64,000 bases of DNA, taken from an uncultured Erythrobacter sp. (GTDB lineage Bacteria > Pseudomonadota > Alphaproteobacteria > Sphingomonadales > Sphingomonadaceae). The stretch lies in the NCBI GenBank assembly GCA_947488325.1, contig CANKYZ010000001.1, positions 1-64,000 on the forward strand. Direction: 5' to 3'. Positions 36,776 through 45,145 of this stretch are shown piece by piece (the first letter of the stretch is position 1; every line of letters begins with the position of its first letter). A program made the translations under genes and the position numbers. The notes beneath the pieces were generated by a model. That model searched no databases. It was not told where the DNA came from and saw only the letters and a list, made by a program, of their open reading frames with translations.

Positions 36776-36887
36776 AATTTCTTATCCAAATCTTTGCTTG
36801 AGTTCGTCGACCACCTGTCAACCGATCGACGTCACGTGCACAGTATCAATGTGCTAACTAAGCCTATCGCGGGGCCTTCCGACTGCG

Positions 36888-38432
36888 TTAACCCTGCTCG
36901 ATGCCGTAGCTTCCATAGGGAATGTTGATGTCGCGCAGGGCGCTGGTCTTTGCGTCAGGGACAAGAACGCTATCCACTTTTCGCGCTTGGGCGGAAAAAC
37001 TGTTTCGTGTCACGTCGCATAGAAGATAGCCGTTCGCCCGGTTTTCAAAATAGAACGGTTGACCAAGACCATTGTAGAAAATGGTTTCGCTCTCGTGGCG
37101 CCCATCCCCCCCACCACCGGACGAAATGGCTGCGCATACGACTTCACTGGCCAACGCAGCTCCTTGCCCCTCACCCCGGACTTCACTGGCGAAGAAAGCA
37201 TGGATGTCCCCGCCGAGAAAAACCGTGTGACTATCAGGTCGGGATGCCACCAAATCGCACAGGCGACTTCTAGCCTGCGGATAGGCGCCCCAGCGATCCG
37301 AGTGATAACTCGCGACGCCTTCGTGTTGTCCATAGTAGGTGTTGAGCTGAGTCGTTTGGGCTATCAGGTTCCACCTTGCACCTGCAATACCAAACCCTCT
37401 TTCTAACCAGCGCTCTTGCTGCGCTCCAAGAAGGGTTCTTGCCGGGTCATCCGAAGGGCAGCTAACCCAAGTCGGAAACTGACCATCAGGCTCCGGGCAG
37501 GGGTGCGGGCTGCGAAATTGACGCGTGTCAAGCTGGTCTAGTTGCACCAGATCGCCGAAAACGGAGCGTTGGTATAACGCCATTGGCGAACGATTGAAGA
37601 TTGCCCGCTTGCGGAGCGGCATATGTTCGTAGAATGCTTGAGAGGCAGCGCGGCGTTTCTGCTCGATCTGCTCGGCTGAAAATCCAGCAAGCGGCTGGCC
37701 TGGCTTGTAGTCGTCCCAGACCTCATGATCGTCCCAAATGACAAGCCAAGGCGCAGCGGCATGCGCCCTTTGCAAGCTCGGATCGAGTTTTGCAGCGAAG
37801 TGCAGAGCTCTGTAATCATCCAGAGTATGTGGGGCAGAGACCGGGACCCTGCGTGTCGGCGAGGCCCAAGGCTCCTCATAGATGTAGTCCCCTACATGAA
37901 GAACAAAGTCGGGTCGTTGTGCTGCCACATCAGCATAGGCACCAAAGTAGCCGTCTCCGTAGCTTTGACACGAACAAAGCGCGAAGCGAAGCCTATCAAG
38001 TCGAGAGCCAAAAGGAGGAGCTGTTCTTGCCGCGCCGACCGGACTTTCCGCGTCTCGAAACAGGAAACGATAATAGTATTGAGCTCCCGCACGAAGCCCA
38101 CTGACCTCGACGTGCACAGAGTGTGCTAGAGACCTTGCGGCAAATTGCGTTCCCTTTGCCACGATCGTGCGAAAGGATGCATCAGTCGCAACCTCCCACG
38201 ACACCCGCACCGACTTGTCCTCAACTGCGTGTGCGGTGCCACCCGGGAAGATGCGTGTCCAGATGACGAACCCATCCGGCAGGGGATCACCGGACGCCAC
38301 CCCAAGCAAAAAAGGGTAATCACCATCGAAAACGGAGCCTAATTCCCGAGCATGGGCTTGTGAAATCAATGAGGGTGCACAGGCAATAGCTGCCAAGGCC
38401 CCTGTCAAGGCTGTCCTTCTATTAGTTTGCAT
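36888..38432 (-). CDS. PhoD-family alkaline phosphatase/phosphodiesterase, Tat-exported
   Basis: 514 residues. A twin-arginine signal (TNRRTALTGALAAIACAPSL) is followed by the PhoD N-terminal domain (FLLGVASGDPLPDGFVIWTR). The metallophosphoesterase core contains FVLHVGDYIYEEPW, VIWDDHEVWDDYKPG and VFLGGDIHAFFAS. PhoD enzymes hydrolyse phosphate mono- and diesters outside the cytoplasm with Fe/Ca. Placed directly downstream of the TonB receptor gene, it would dephosphorylate nucleotides or cleave nucleic-acid pieces to nucleosides for the CNT transporter. This role is inferred from context. Confidence 0.9.
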   Translation of the reverse strand: MQTNRRTALTGALAAIACAPSLISQAHARELGSVFDGDYPFLLGVASGDPLPDGFVIWTRIFPGGTAHAVEDKSVRVSWEVATDASFRTIVAKGTQFAARSLAHSVHVEVSGLRAGAQYYYRFLFRDAESPVGAARTAPPFGSRLDRLRFALCSCQSYGDGYFGAYADVAAQRPDFVLHVGDYIYEEPWASPTRRVPVSAPHTLDDYRALHFAAKLDPSLQRAHAAAPWLVIWDDHEVWDDYKPGQPLAGFSAEQIEQKRRAASQAFYEHMPLRKRAIFNRSPMALYQRSVFGDLVQLDQLDTRQFRSPHPCPEPDGQFPTWVSCPSDDPARTLLGAQQERWLERGFGIAGARWNLIAQTTQLNTYYGQHEGVASYHSDRWGAYPQARSRLCDLVASRPDSHTVFLGGDIHAFFASEVRGEGQGAALASEVVCAAISSGGGGDGRHESETIFYNGLGQPFYFENRANGYLLCDVTRNSFSAQARKVDSVLVPDAKTSALRDINIPYGSYGIEQG

Positions 38433-38453
38433 AGCGCATTCCCCCGCTCGGTT

Positions 38454-38484
38454 GTGGTTCTCGAACTGATTGCCCGAGAACCAC
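38454..38484. other. 10-bp stem hairpin between receptor and phosphatase genes
   Basis: GTGGTTCTCG pairs perfectly with CGAGAACCAC around an 11-base loop. It sits between the stop of the TonB receptor gene (38505) and the start of the PhoD gene (38432), which are read in the same direction. No T-run follows on the minus strand, so it is not a classical terminator. It could stabilise the upstream message or reduce read-through into phoD. Confidence 0.45.
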
Positions 38485-38504
38485 GGGAGAGCAAGCCAAC
38501 TTGA

Positions 38505-40799
38505 TCAGAACTTGAATTCGGCTTCGACGCCCCAAATCCGGGGATCGTTGACGAAACCTGTAAGGTTGTTGAAATCGATCCCACCAATCAGATTTTCTTC
38601 ATTGGTCAAGTTCCGCACAAAAGCAGCGATTTCAAAGCCATTGTCAAAATCGATGTATCCAGCGCGAAGGCCGACCTCGAAGTTGCCATTCACTTGGAAT
38701 TCTTCTGATTCATAAAGGAAGAAGTTGGTACGGCCGAGACGACTATAATCACCGAAGAGATATATCTCGCCGCCGCCAACCGGAATTGCATAACGTCCAG
38801 TTGCAGTCAGAATTGTGCGAGGAGCCTGCGGGAATGGATTTCCGTCGATTGATGCACGCGTTGTTGTACCAACGGTCACCAGTGGATCCGTCACCGTACA
38901 ACCCCCTCCGCAGGGTGCGACTAATAGATCGGCATCCTTGATTTCAGTGTCGTTAAAACTGTATCCGAGCGACAAGTCGAGGTTGTCGACTGGGCTGAAA
39001 TCGATATCGAGTTCAAAACCCTTACCGACACCCTTGTCCGCATTGATCAACTGGTTGAAGTTGCCAAGGCCGCCAATCGCCGTGAACTGCTGGTCGTCAA
39101 CTTCATAGTAGAAGCCCGCCAGATTGATTCTTAGCGCATTATCGAGCAATGCCGCTTTAACACCGACATCGAAAGAAATGACGTCTTCACTGTCCGCTAT
39201 CGTGACATTATTGCTGAATGTCAGCCTGCCCTGTATCGAGGGCCCTCGGAAACCTGTGGCAACGCGTGAGAACAGAGTAACGCCGTCACTGATTTCATAG
39301 TTTAAAGCCAAATCCCAATTGATTGAATCGTCTTGCGTTCTGGCTTCAGCATTAATCGGGCCAAGGAACCCCAAAGGACGCGTACCACGAAATACCTTCC
39401 GTTCGTCAGAATAACGAACACCGCCGGTTACGGTCAGCGCGTCAGTAAGATCATAGCTCAGCTGACCAAAAAATGCGTATGCCTCGCTTTGCTGCGTCGT
39501 AATGGCAATGATTGTTGGATCGGGACCGGCTGGCGTATTGATTGAGATGCTGTCCGCCGTAAATTCGTCCCAGAAATAAAAGGCTCCAACTTGCCAATTC
39601 AGCGGACCACTTCCACTGCTCGAGACTCGGAACTCTTGGGTAAATTGCTCGACGTCAGTGTCTGAACTGCCGGTTTCGGATGGGAACGGAATAAAACCGG
39701 GAAACGATCCTGACGGCAAAAATCCCGCACCGACACCGCCATCAATATCGCCAATGCCATCGCTGTCGCCTACATAGTAGCCACTCACCGAGGTCAGAAT
39801 AACGCTGCCTGTATCTAGCTCATTACGCCAAGTGGCGCCAAAGATTTCGGTATTGGATTCATTGTTCCGGCCGCCGTCAAAGGCAACCTCAAAACGATCA
39901 AAATTGTCGTTCAATTCGTTCGAGCCCGGCGACAAAATGTTTGCCCGGAAAAGCGTCGTTGTGCCTTTGAGGCGCTGATACTGGAAAGTTAGGAGAGAAG
40001 AAAAGTCGAGAGCAGTGTCAGGTTCGAACAGCAAATGCGAACGCAATGCGACTGACGAGAAACCGCCCAGGTCAGGATCGCCATCATTGTTGCCAGCAAA
40101 GTCAGCACCAGGATTAACGTTCTCCACAAAGTCCGAACGGCGCGTGAACTCACCGGCCACACGAGCCGACAGGCTGTCGCTCAATGGTCCGCTCAGCGCC
40201 GCATTAAGCTTTACTGAGTCGAAGCGGCCATAGGATCCTGAGACATACCCCTCGAAAGACTGGGTCGGCTTCGCCGTATCGAATTTTACGATGCCGGCAG
40301 GCGTGTTTCGACCAAACAACGTCCCCTGCGGCCCGCGCAAAATCTCCGTTTGCGCGATGTCGAATATTGGGAAACCTTTCAGCAAGACGTTCTCTAGCAC
40401 TACCTCGTCCGAAATAATCGAGACCGGCTGCGAGGCAGATAGGTCGAAGTCGACGTTACCCAAGCCACGAACGTAGAACCTTGGTGCCGTGCGGCCACTC
40501 GAACCCTCGACATAAAGGCTAGGGACCCGCGCCGAAAGACCACGAATGTCAGCACCAGCATCGAGGATGGAAGAGAGCTTTTCCTCTGAAACCGTCGCAA
40601 CGGAAATCGGAACGTCGAGAATACTCTGCGCACGCTTTTGGGCCGTGACAATGATTACCCCGGAATCTTCTGGATCACCTTGTTCAGCTTCCGCACTTGG
40701 TTCGGCGTTCTGGGCCGATGCTGGATTAACCAGCCCAGCCGTCATCATCAATGCAGCAGCGCAAGATGAATATTTCAACACAGCAGTTCTATGAGACAT
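38505..40799 (-). CDS. TonB-dependent outer-membrane receptor
   Basis: 764 residues from the ATG at 40799, which has GGGAGGAA just upstream; a start eight codons earlier is less likely. A signal peptide (AALMMTAGLVNPASAQ) precedes the TonB-box/plug region (GVIIVTAQKRAQSILDVPIS, then LYVEGSSGRTAPRFYVRGLG, LRGPQGTLFGRNTPAG). A 22-strand barrel ends in the usual terminal Phe (WGVEAEFKF). The family takes up large or scarce solutes with energy from TonB. A perfect operator copy 39 bases upstream ties it to the purine regulon, so its substrate may be nucleotides or oligonucleotides rather than siderophores. No siderophore genes are near. Confidence 0.92.
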   Translation of the reverse strand: MSHRTAVLKYSSCAAALMMTAGLVNPASAQNAEPSAEAEQGDPEDSGVIIVTAQKRAQSILDVPISVATVSEEKLSSILDAGADIRGLSARVPSLYVEGSSGRTAPRFYVRGLGNVDFDLSASQPVSIISDEVVLENVLLKGFPIFDIAQTEILRGPQGTLFGRNTPAGIVKFDTAKPTQSFEGYVSGSYGRFDSVKLNAALSGPLSDSLSARVAGEFTRRSDFVENVNPGADFAGNNDGDPDLGGFSSVALRSHLLFEPDTALDFSSLLTFQYQRLKGTTTLFRANILSPGSNELNDNFDRFEVAFDGGRNNESNTEIFGATWRNELDTGSVILTSVSGYYVGDSDGIGDIDGGVGAGFLPSGSFPGFIPFPSETGSSDTDVEQFTQEFRVSSSGSGPLNWQVGAFYFWDEFTADSISINTPAGPDPTIIAITTQQSEAYAFFGQLSYDLTDALTVTGGVRYSDERKVFRGTRPLGFLGPINAEARTQDDSINWDLALNYEISDGVTLFSRVATGFRGPSIQGRLTFSNNVTIADSEDVISFDVGVKAALLDNALRINLAGFYYEVDDQQFTAIGGLGNFNQLINADKGVGKGFELDIDFSPVDNLDLSLGYSFNDTEIKDADLLVAPCGGGCTVTDPLVTVGTTTRASIDGNPFPQAPRTILTATGRYAIPVGGGEIYLFGDYSRLGRTNFFLYESEEFQVNGNFEVGLRAGYIDFDNGFEIAAFVRNLTNEENLIGGIDFNNLTGFVNDPRIWGVEAEFKF

Positions 40800-40838
40800 T
40801 TCATTCCTCCCCAAGGCTTCCATACGACCAAACTTTAG

Positions 40839-40850
40839 TTAAACGTTTAA
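40839..40850. promoter_or_regulatory. LacI-type operator, perfect copy
   Basis: TTAAACGTTTAA located 39 bases before the ATG of the TonB receptor gene on the minus strand, where it would overlap or flank the promoter. On the other side lies the end of the adenosine kinase gene, so only the receptor (and phoD downstream) would be affected. Confidence 0.7.
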
Positions 40851-40906
40851 GACTGTCTTTCCAAGTCCGCAACGGTTTTCTCCCATTGCCCTTGTTCCTG
40901 ATGTAA

Positions 40907-41917
40907 CTAGGCCACACGAATGTCGGAGCCTCCGTGCGTCGTTAGTCTCTTAAGGTCCGTTTCAGGGCGAGGTCCAAAATGGCTTATCGCCTCAGAGGCA
41001 CAGAGCGTTCCGATACGCAAACACTCTCGGATTGTTGCACCTCTCAAGAGCCCCGACAAGAATCCTGCGGCAAACAGATCTCCCGCGCCTGTTGTGTCAA
41101 CAACGGTTATGTCCTTGTCGGCAGGAACACTTTCGACCTCACCTTGGCGCAAACAAGTCGCTCCGCTCTCGCCATCTGTGCCCACGAGCACTGGGACTAG
41201 CCGCGCCAACTTCCGCAACGCCTCTTCAAATGTGCCCGTCTGTGCCATTGAAATCGCTTCGAGCCGATTGGCGAAGAGGATCGAAATTTTTTCCGCTTGC
41301 AAAAGCCCTTCGAACTCATCACGATATCGCCCAACCACAAACGCATCCGATAGCGTCAACGCGACTTGGCAATCGTGCGCTAGTGCGAATTCTATGGCAG
41401 CATTCATTGCCGGCCGCGCTTCATCCGAATCCCACAGATAGCCCTCAAGCAGTAGAATGCGCGACGCTTTGATAGCGTCTTCATTGATGGCTTCGGTCGG
41501 TAGGGTTTGAGATGCGCCGAGAAACGTATTCATCGTCCGCTGACCATCGGGCGTCACCAAAATCAAGGAATGCGCCGTCGGCTTCCCATCAATTGCTGGC
41601 TCCACTGTGTATTTTACGCCAGATGCGCGAATGTCATGCGAAAACACGCGTCCCAACTGATCGTTAGCCACCTGACCTACGAATGAGCATGAATGACCAA
41701 GATGGGCAAGACCAGCGATTGTGTTCGCGACTGAGCCCCCACTAAGCTCTCTAGCAGGCGCCATTCTGTCATAGAGTTCCTCTGCTCTCGATGCGTCGAT
41801 CAGTTGCATAGATCCTTTGGCGAGACCCTCTGCCTGTAAGAATTCGTACGTCGATTGGGCGATGACATCAACAATCGCATTCCCAATGCCTATCACGTCA
41901 AGTTGCTTCTCAATCAT
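40907..41917 (-). CDS. Adenosine kinase (PfkB family)
   Basis: 336 residues. It transfers phosphate from ATP to adenosine to give AMP. PfkB signatures are IGIGNAIVDVIA at the N-terminus, SGGSVANTIAGLAHLG, and the ATP/anion-hole motif VDTTGAGDLFAAGFL with the catalytic Asp. The overall pattern (DVIGIGNAIVDV, NTFLGAS) is of bacterial adenosine kinase rather than ribokinase. It lies 36 bases after the AMP nucleosidase gene and is read with it. The pair makes adenosine kinase followed by AMP cleavage, giving adenine and ribose-5-phosphate. Confidence 0.88.
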   Translation of the reverse strand: MIEKQLDVIGIGNAIVDVIAQSTYEFLQAEGLAKGSMQLIDASRAEELYDRMAPARELSGGSVANTIAGLAHLGHSCSFVGQVANDQLGRVFSHDIRASGVKYTVEPAIDGKPTAHSLILVTPDGQRTMNTFLGASQTLPTEAINEDAIKASRILLLEGYLWDSDEARPAMNAAIEFALAHDCQVALTLSDAFVVGRYRDEFEGLLQAEKISILFANRLEAISMAQTGTFEEALRKLARLVPVLVGTDGESGATCLRQGEVESVPADKDITVVDTTGAGDLFAAGFLSGLLRGATIRECLRIGTLCASEAISHFGPRPETDLKRLTTHGGSDIRVA

Positions 41918-41953
41918 TTACCATCCCTTCGATGACCGCTCCGCGAAAGCACA

Positions 41954-43459
41954 TCAACGGAATGGTGGCTCTTCGAAGCTACGAAGTTTCCTGGAGTGCA
42001 TTTGATCTCCCTGCCCTCGGAGCACTTCCATCGCCTCAATGCCGATCAGCATGTGCTCGGAGATCGCACGCTCATAGAAACGGTTCGCTGCGCCGGGCAG
42101 CTTGATTTCCCCATGGAGCGGCTTGTCGGAAACGCAGAGCAATGTGCCGTAGGGAACGCGAAAGCGGTATCCGTTTGCAGCTAGCGTTGCGCTTTCCATA
42201 TCGATTGCGATCGCACGAGACTGGTTGAAGCGGAGGGACTCGCTGTGGAATCTCAACTCCCAATTACGGTCATCGTTCGTAACCACTGTACCCGTGCGCA
42301 GGCGGGTCTTAAGATCTGCACCTGCATCACCGGTCACTCTCTTGGCTGCCTCAAACAGAGCTTGCTGAACCTCCGCAATCGGGGGCACTGGAACTTCGGG
42401 CGGTAAGTCCTCATCCAAGACACCGTCGAGCCTTAGATAGGCGTGAGCCAGCACGTAATCGCCAAGCCGCTGTGAATGGCGAAGGCCGCCGCAATGCCCG
42501 ATCATGATCCAGCAATGCGGCCTCAGAACTGCGAGGTGATCCGTAATCGTCTTTGAGTTGGAAGGGCCGACACCGATGTTAATGAGCGTAATACCCTGCC
42601 CGTTTTTTCCGGTCAGGTGGTAAGCCGGCATCTGGAACTTGCCGAGCTCGGATTCCAGAATCTTTTCTCTGGCATTGGCAGTACCTTTGCCGACGCGAAC
42701 ACCGCCTGGAGCGACCAACTCTTCGTAGAAGTCGTCATTCTCGATCCGGTCGATCGCAAGATCGACGAACTTTTCCATGTAGCGGTGGTAATTGGTAAAG
42801 AGGATGAAGCTCTGAAAATCGCTCGCCTTCGTACCCGTGTAGTGTTGCAAGCGATGAAGGGAGTAGTCCGTTCTGAGGGCAGAGAACAGGTTTAGAGGTT
42901 GAGTGTCCTCAAGATCATCGCCGAGTCTGTCCAGCGTGAACTCCGAAGGCTTGTCAGCCTCGCCATTGGCGATCTTGTCATCGATCATTGCCAAGTTCGG
43001 GACAGGAAAGAACCGGGCCAATTCCGAAGGAGGCACCAGATCGGCGTCGACCCCCTTTGCGCCATCAAGAACGTAAGGGTAGGGAATTTCGGAGTCAGAG
43101 AGCGAGACGGCGATCTCGCAATCATAGGTGTTCGTCAAGATTTCGAGTTGCGAAACTAGGTAGTCACGAAACAGTTCTGGTTGAGCGATGTCGGTCTGAT
43201 ACACTCCAGGGCCGTTGAAGTTACCAAAGGCACGCGAGAAAGCCGGTGTCGCACCATCAGGCTGGTAGGTCACCGTCAGTAAGGGATAACTAAAGCGCCC
43301 AGACTTTCGTTCGTCGACATTTGGCGCCTCGCCAGACTCGACAAAAGTATCAAAAGCAGAGCGAAGAGCGGTTTTGCTCTCGGCATAGAGCGCCTCGAGT
43401 TTGTCGACAGCCTCCTCAGGTGTCGCACATTTGATGAGTGTACCGCGATCTGTTGTCAT
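41954..43459 (-). CDS. amn: AMP nucleosidase
   Basis: 501 residues from the ATG at 43459, with AAGGA upstream; codons back to 43516 are not needed. It hydrolyses AMP to adenine and ribose-5-phosphate. An N-terminal AMP-nucleosidase domain (ECATPEEAV-like start, RFSYPLLTVTYQP, then DYSLHRLQHYTGT) precedes a nucleoside-phosphorylase-fold catalytic domain (LINIGVGPSNSKTITDHLAVL, WIMIGHCGGLRHSQRLGDYVLA, and AIDMESATLAANGYRFRVPYG). Length is normal. First gene of an amn-adenosine kinase unit whose upstream region holds an operator variant at 43577. Confidence 0.93.
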   Translation of the reverse strand: MTTDRGTLIKCATPEEAVDKLEALYAESKTALRSAFDTFVESGEAPNVDERKSGRFSYPLLTVTYQPDGATPAFSRAFGNFNGPGVYQTDIAQPELFRDYLVSQLEILTNTYDCEIAVSLSDSEIPYPYVLDGAKGVDADLVPPSELARFFPVPNLAMIDDKIANGEADKPSEFTLDRLGDDLEDTQPLNLFSALRTDYSLHRLQHYTGTKASDFQSFILFTNYHRYMEKFVDLAIDRIENDDFYEELVAPGGVRVGKGTANAREKILESELGKFQMPAYHLTGKNGQGITLINIGVGPSNSKTITDHLAVLRPHCWIMIGHCGGLRHSQRLGDYVLAHAYLRLDGVLDEDLPPEVPVPPIAEVQQALFEAAKRVTGDAGADLKTRLRTGTVVTNDDRNWELRFHSESLRFNQSRAIAIDMESATLAANGYRFRVPYGTLLCVSDKPLHGEIKLPGAANRFYERAISEHMLIGIEAMEVLRGQGDQMHSRKLRSFEEPPFR

Positions 43460-43576
43460 TATTGTTCGTCCTTCATTTTTTGCCGCGGACGGCCGCGTTT
43501 TTTCATTTGGTTGCAAAATATCTCCCGAACCCGTTGGTCGGGTCGGCGCGGTAAGTTGACATCTATTTCTATTTAC

Positions 43577-43588
43577 TTAATCGTTTCA
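43577..43588. promoter_or_regulatory. LacI-type operator, variant (10 of 12)
   Basis: TTAATCGTTTCA, differing from the palindrome TTAAACGTTTAA at two positions while keeping the central CG and GTTT half. It lies 118 bases before the amn ATG (minus) and 49 bases before the HAD-protein ATG (plus), in a divergent promoter region like most other copies. Confidence 0.5.
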
Positions 43589-43636
43589 GTTAGTCGTCCG
43601 AACCGGACTTGTCAACGCCCTGGAAGTGGAGATGAA

Positions 43637-44566
43637 ATGAGGAACCTTAGATTTCGAAACTGGCTGAATCTGGCTGTTTGCCTGCCAGGTTTCGTCGGGC
43701 TGTCATTGATCGCATCGGCCACAGCAACTGCACAAAGTCGGCCATCCAATCAGGTTATGCAAACTGACGATCTGGCTGAGCCTGTTGGGAAAGCCCATGA
43801 GCTTCAGGTAAACTCTGGCACTCGCAATATCCTCTTGGTGTTCGACATCGACAACACCCTTCTAACAATGCCGACCCGGCTCGGCAGCGATGCTTGGTTC
43901 AACCATAACGCAACTGAGATTGAGCAGGGCAACTCATCCGATTTCCGCTCGTTCGAGGCGCTCGTAGAAGCTCAGAACTTGCTTTTCGCCGCATCTAGAA
44001 TGAGGCCAACCCAAAACAACACGGCGGCGCTGCTACAATCGGTCAGGGACGCAGAAATGGATGTTTACCTGATGAGTGCGCGGGGACCGGAATTGTTCAA
44101 CGCTACAGTTCGGGAAACCGAACGGCATGGTATCGATCCTTCCCCTATTCGCGCCTGCGCGCTCTTCATTTGCAATCAAGGTGGGCAGTACGATGGTTCC
44201 GATGTGTCCCGGGCGCTTTTGGCTATTGGATACACCCCGAGACACGCTCCCTATCGCCCAATATCAATACGCGACGGCGTCATGCTTCTTGCAGGACAGC
44301 ACAAGGGGGAGATGCTGGCGTTGCTGTTAGCTGGCGTCGATATAGACGATTATGCTGCTGTGATTTTCGTAGATGACAATGCAGAGAACGTCCGGAAAGT
44401 TGCGGAGACCATGTACCCGCTGCCGGTTTTCGTCTACCATTATACACGCTGGAACGGCCCACTTACGACCGCCGAAATAGCCCAAACTGGCCAGGAATAT
44501 CGTACGTTGCAAAATGTTATCTGCTCTACCTTGGTAGCGACGATTTGCTCGACCGATCCTCAATAA
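43637..44566 (+). CDS. Exported HAD-superfamily protein (DUF2608 type)
   Basis: 309 residues from the ATG at 43637, with GGAG eight bases upstream; the frame opens earlier but that part is non-coding leader. A signal peptide (LAVCLPGFVGLSLIASATATA) precedes a HAD domain with nucleophile motif VFDIDNTLLTM (~residue 70), motif II-like YLMSARG, and motif IV-like VIFVDDNAENV. The periplasmic location and HAD catalytic Asp suggest a phosphatase. In this locus a 5'-nucleotidase role is the attractive guess, by context only. Its 3' end overlaps the phosphoribosyltransferase gene by 22 bases, so the two are co-transcribed. Confidence 0.75.
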   Translation: MRNLRFRNWLNLAVCLPGFVGLSLIASATATAQSRPSNQVMQTDDLAEPVGKAHELQVNSGTRNILLVFDIDNTLLTMPTRLGSDAWFNHNATEIEQGNSSDFRSFEALVEAQNLLFAASRMRPTQNNTAALLQSVRDAEMDVYLMSARGPELFNATVRETERHGIDPSPIRACALFICNQGGQYDGSDVSRALLAIGYTPRHAPYRPISIRDGVMLLAGQHKGEMLALLLAGVDIDDYAAVIFVDDNAENVRKVAETMYPLPVFVYHYTRWNGPLTTAEIAQTGQEYRTLQNVICSTLVATICSTDPQ

Positions 44567-45123
44567 CGAACAAACTGTTTCTTGATGCTCAGCGTCTTCT
44601 GGAGATGTCATTTTCTTTAGGTGACATGGTCATAGATTCCGGCTTCCGACCAACGCACATTGTTGGCATTTGGCGAGGGGGCGCTCCTATCGGTATTGCA
44701 GTGCAGGAGCTGTTGGAGTTCCGCGGCATCGCGTGCGATCACAGCGCGATCAGGACGTCCTCCTATACCGGCATCGATTGCCAAGAGCCGATGGTGAAAG
44801 TGTATGCTCTTGGCTACCTGATCGACACACTCAATGCAGAAGATGCTCTCCTGGTTGTGGACGATGTATTCGACTCAGGTCGGTCCATAGAAGCCTTCTT
44901 GCACGAACTGCATGAGAAGTGCCGACGGAACATGCCTCGAGCGGTTAAGATTGCGACCGTCTTCTACAAGCCGTCACGCAACCGAACAGATCTCGCTCCC
45001 GATTTCTATGTCGAGGAGACCGAAGATTGGCTGGTCTTCCCGCACGAACTTCAGGGATTAAGCGATGCGGAAATACGCGCTCACAAACCGGCCGCATCGC
45101 AGATTCTCCGCCCTACTTCATAA
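44545..45123 (+). CDS. Purine-type phosphoribosyltransferase
   Basis: 192 residues. The type I PRTase fold is clear: HIVGIWRGGAPIGIAVQELL near residue 38 and the PRPP-binding loop LLVVDDVFDSGRSIEAFL near residue 100 (two Asp, Gly-Arg-Ser). It resembles hypoxanthine/xanthine phosphoribosyltransferases that return bases to nucleotides. The start is uncertain: no ATG precedes the core, and a TTG at 44545 inside the upstream gene fits best; an ATG at 44605 would cut the first helix. It would give a salvage branch beside the catabolic genes. Convergent with puuD. Confidence 0.78.
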   Translation: MLDRSSITNKLFLDAQRLLEMSFSLGDMVIDSGFRPTHIVGIWRGGAPIGIAVQELLEFRGIACDHSAIRTSSYTGIDCQEPMVKVYALGYLIDTLNAEDALLVVDDVFDSGRSIEAFLHELHEKCRRNMPRAVKIATVFYKPSRNRTDLAPDFYVEETEDWLVFPHELQGLSDAEIRAHKPAASQILRPTS

Positions 45124-45145
45124 AGCCGCTCAAAGAGGACAACCG

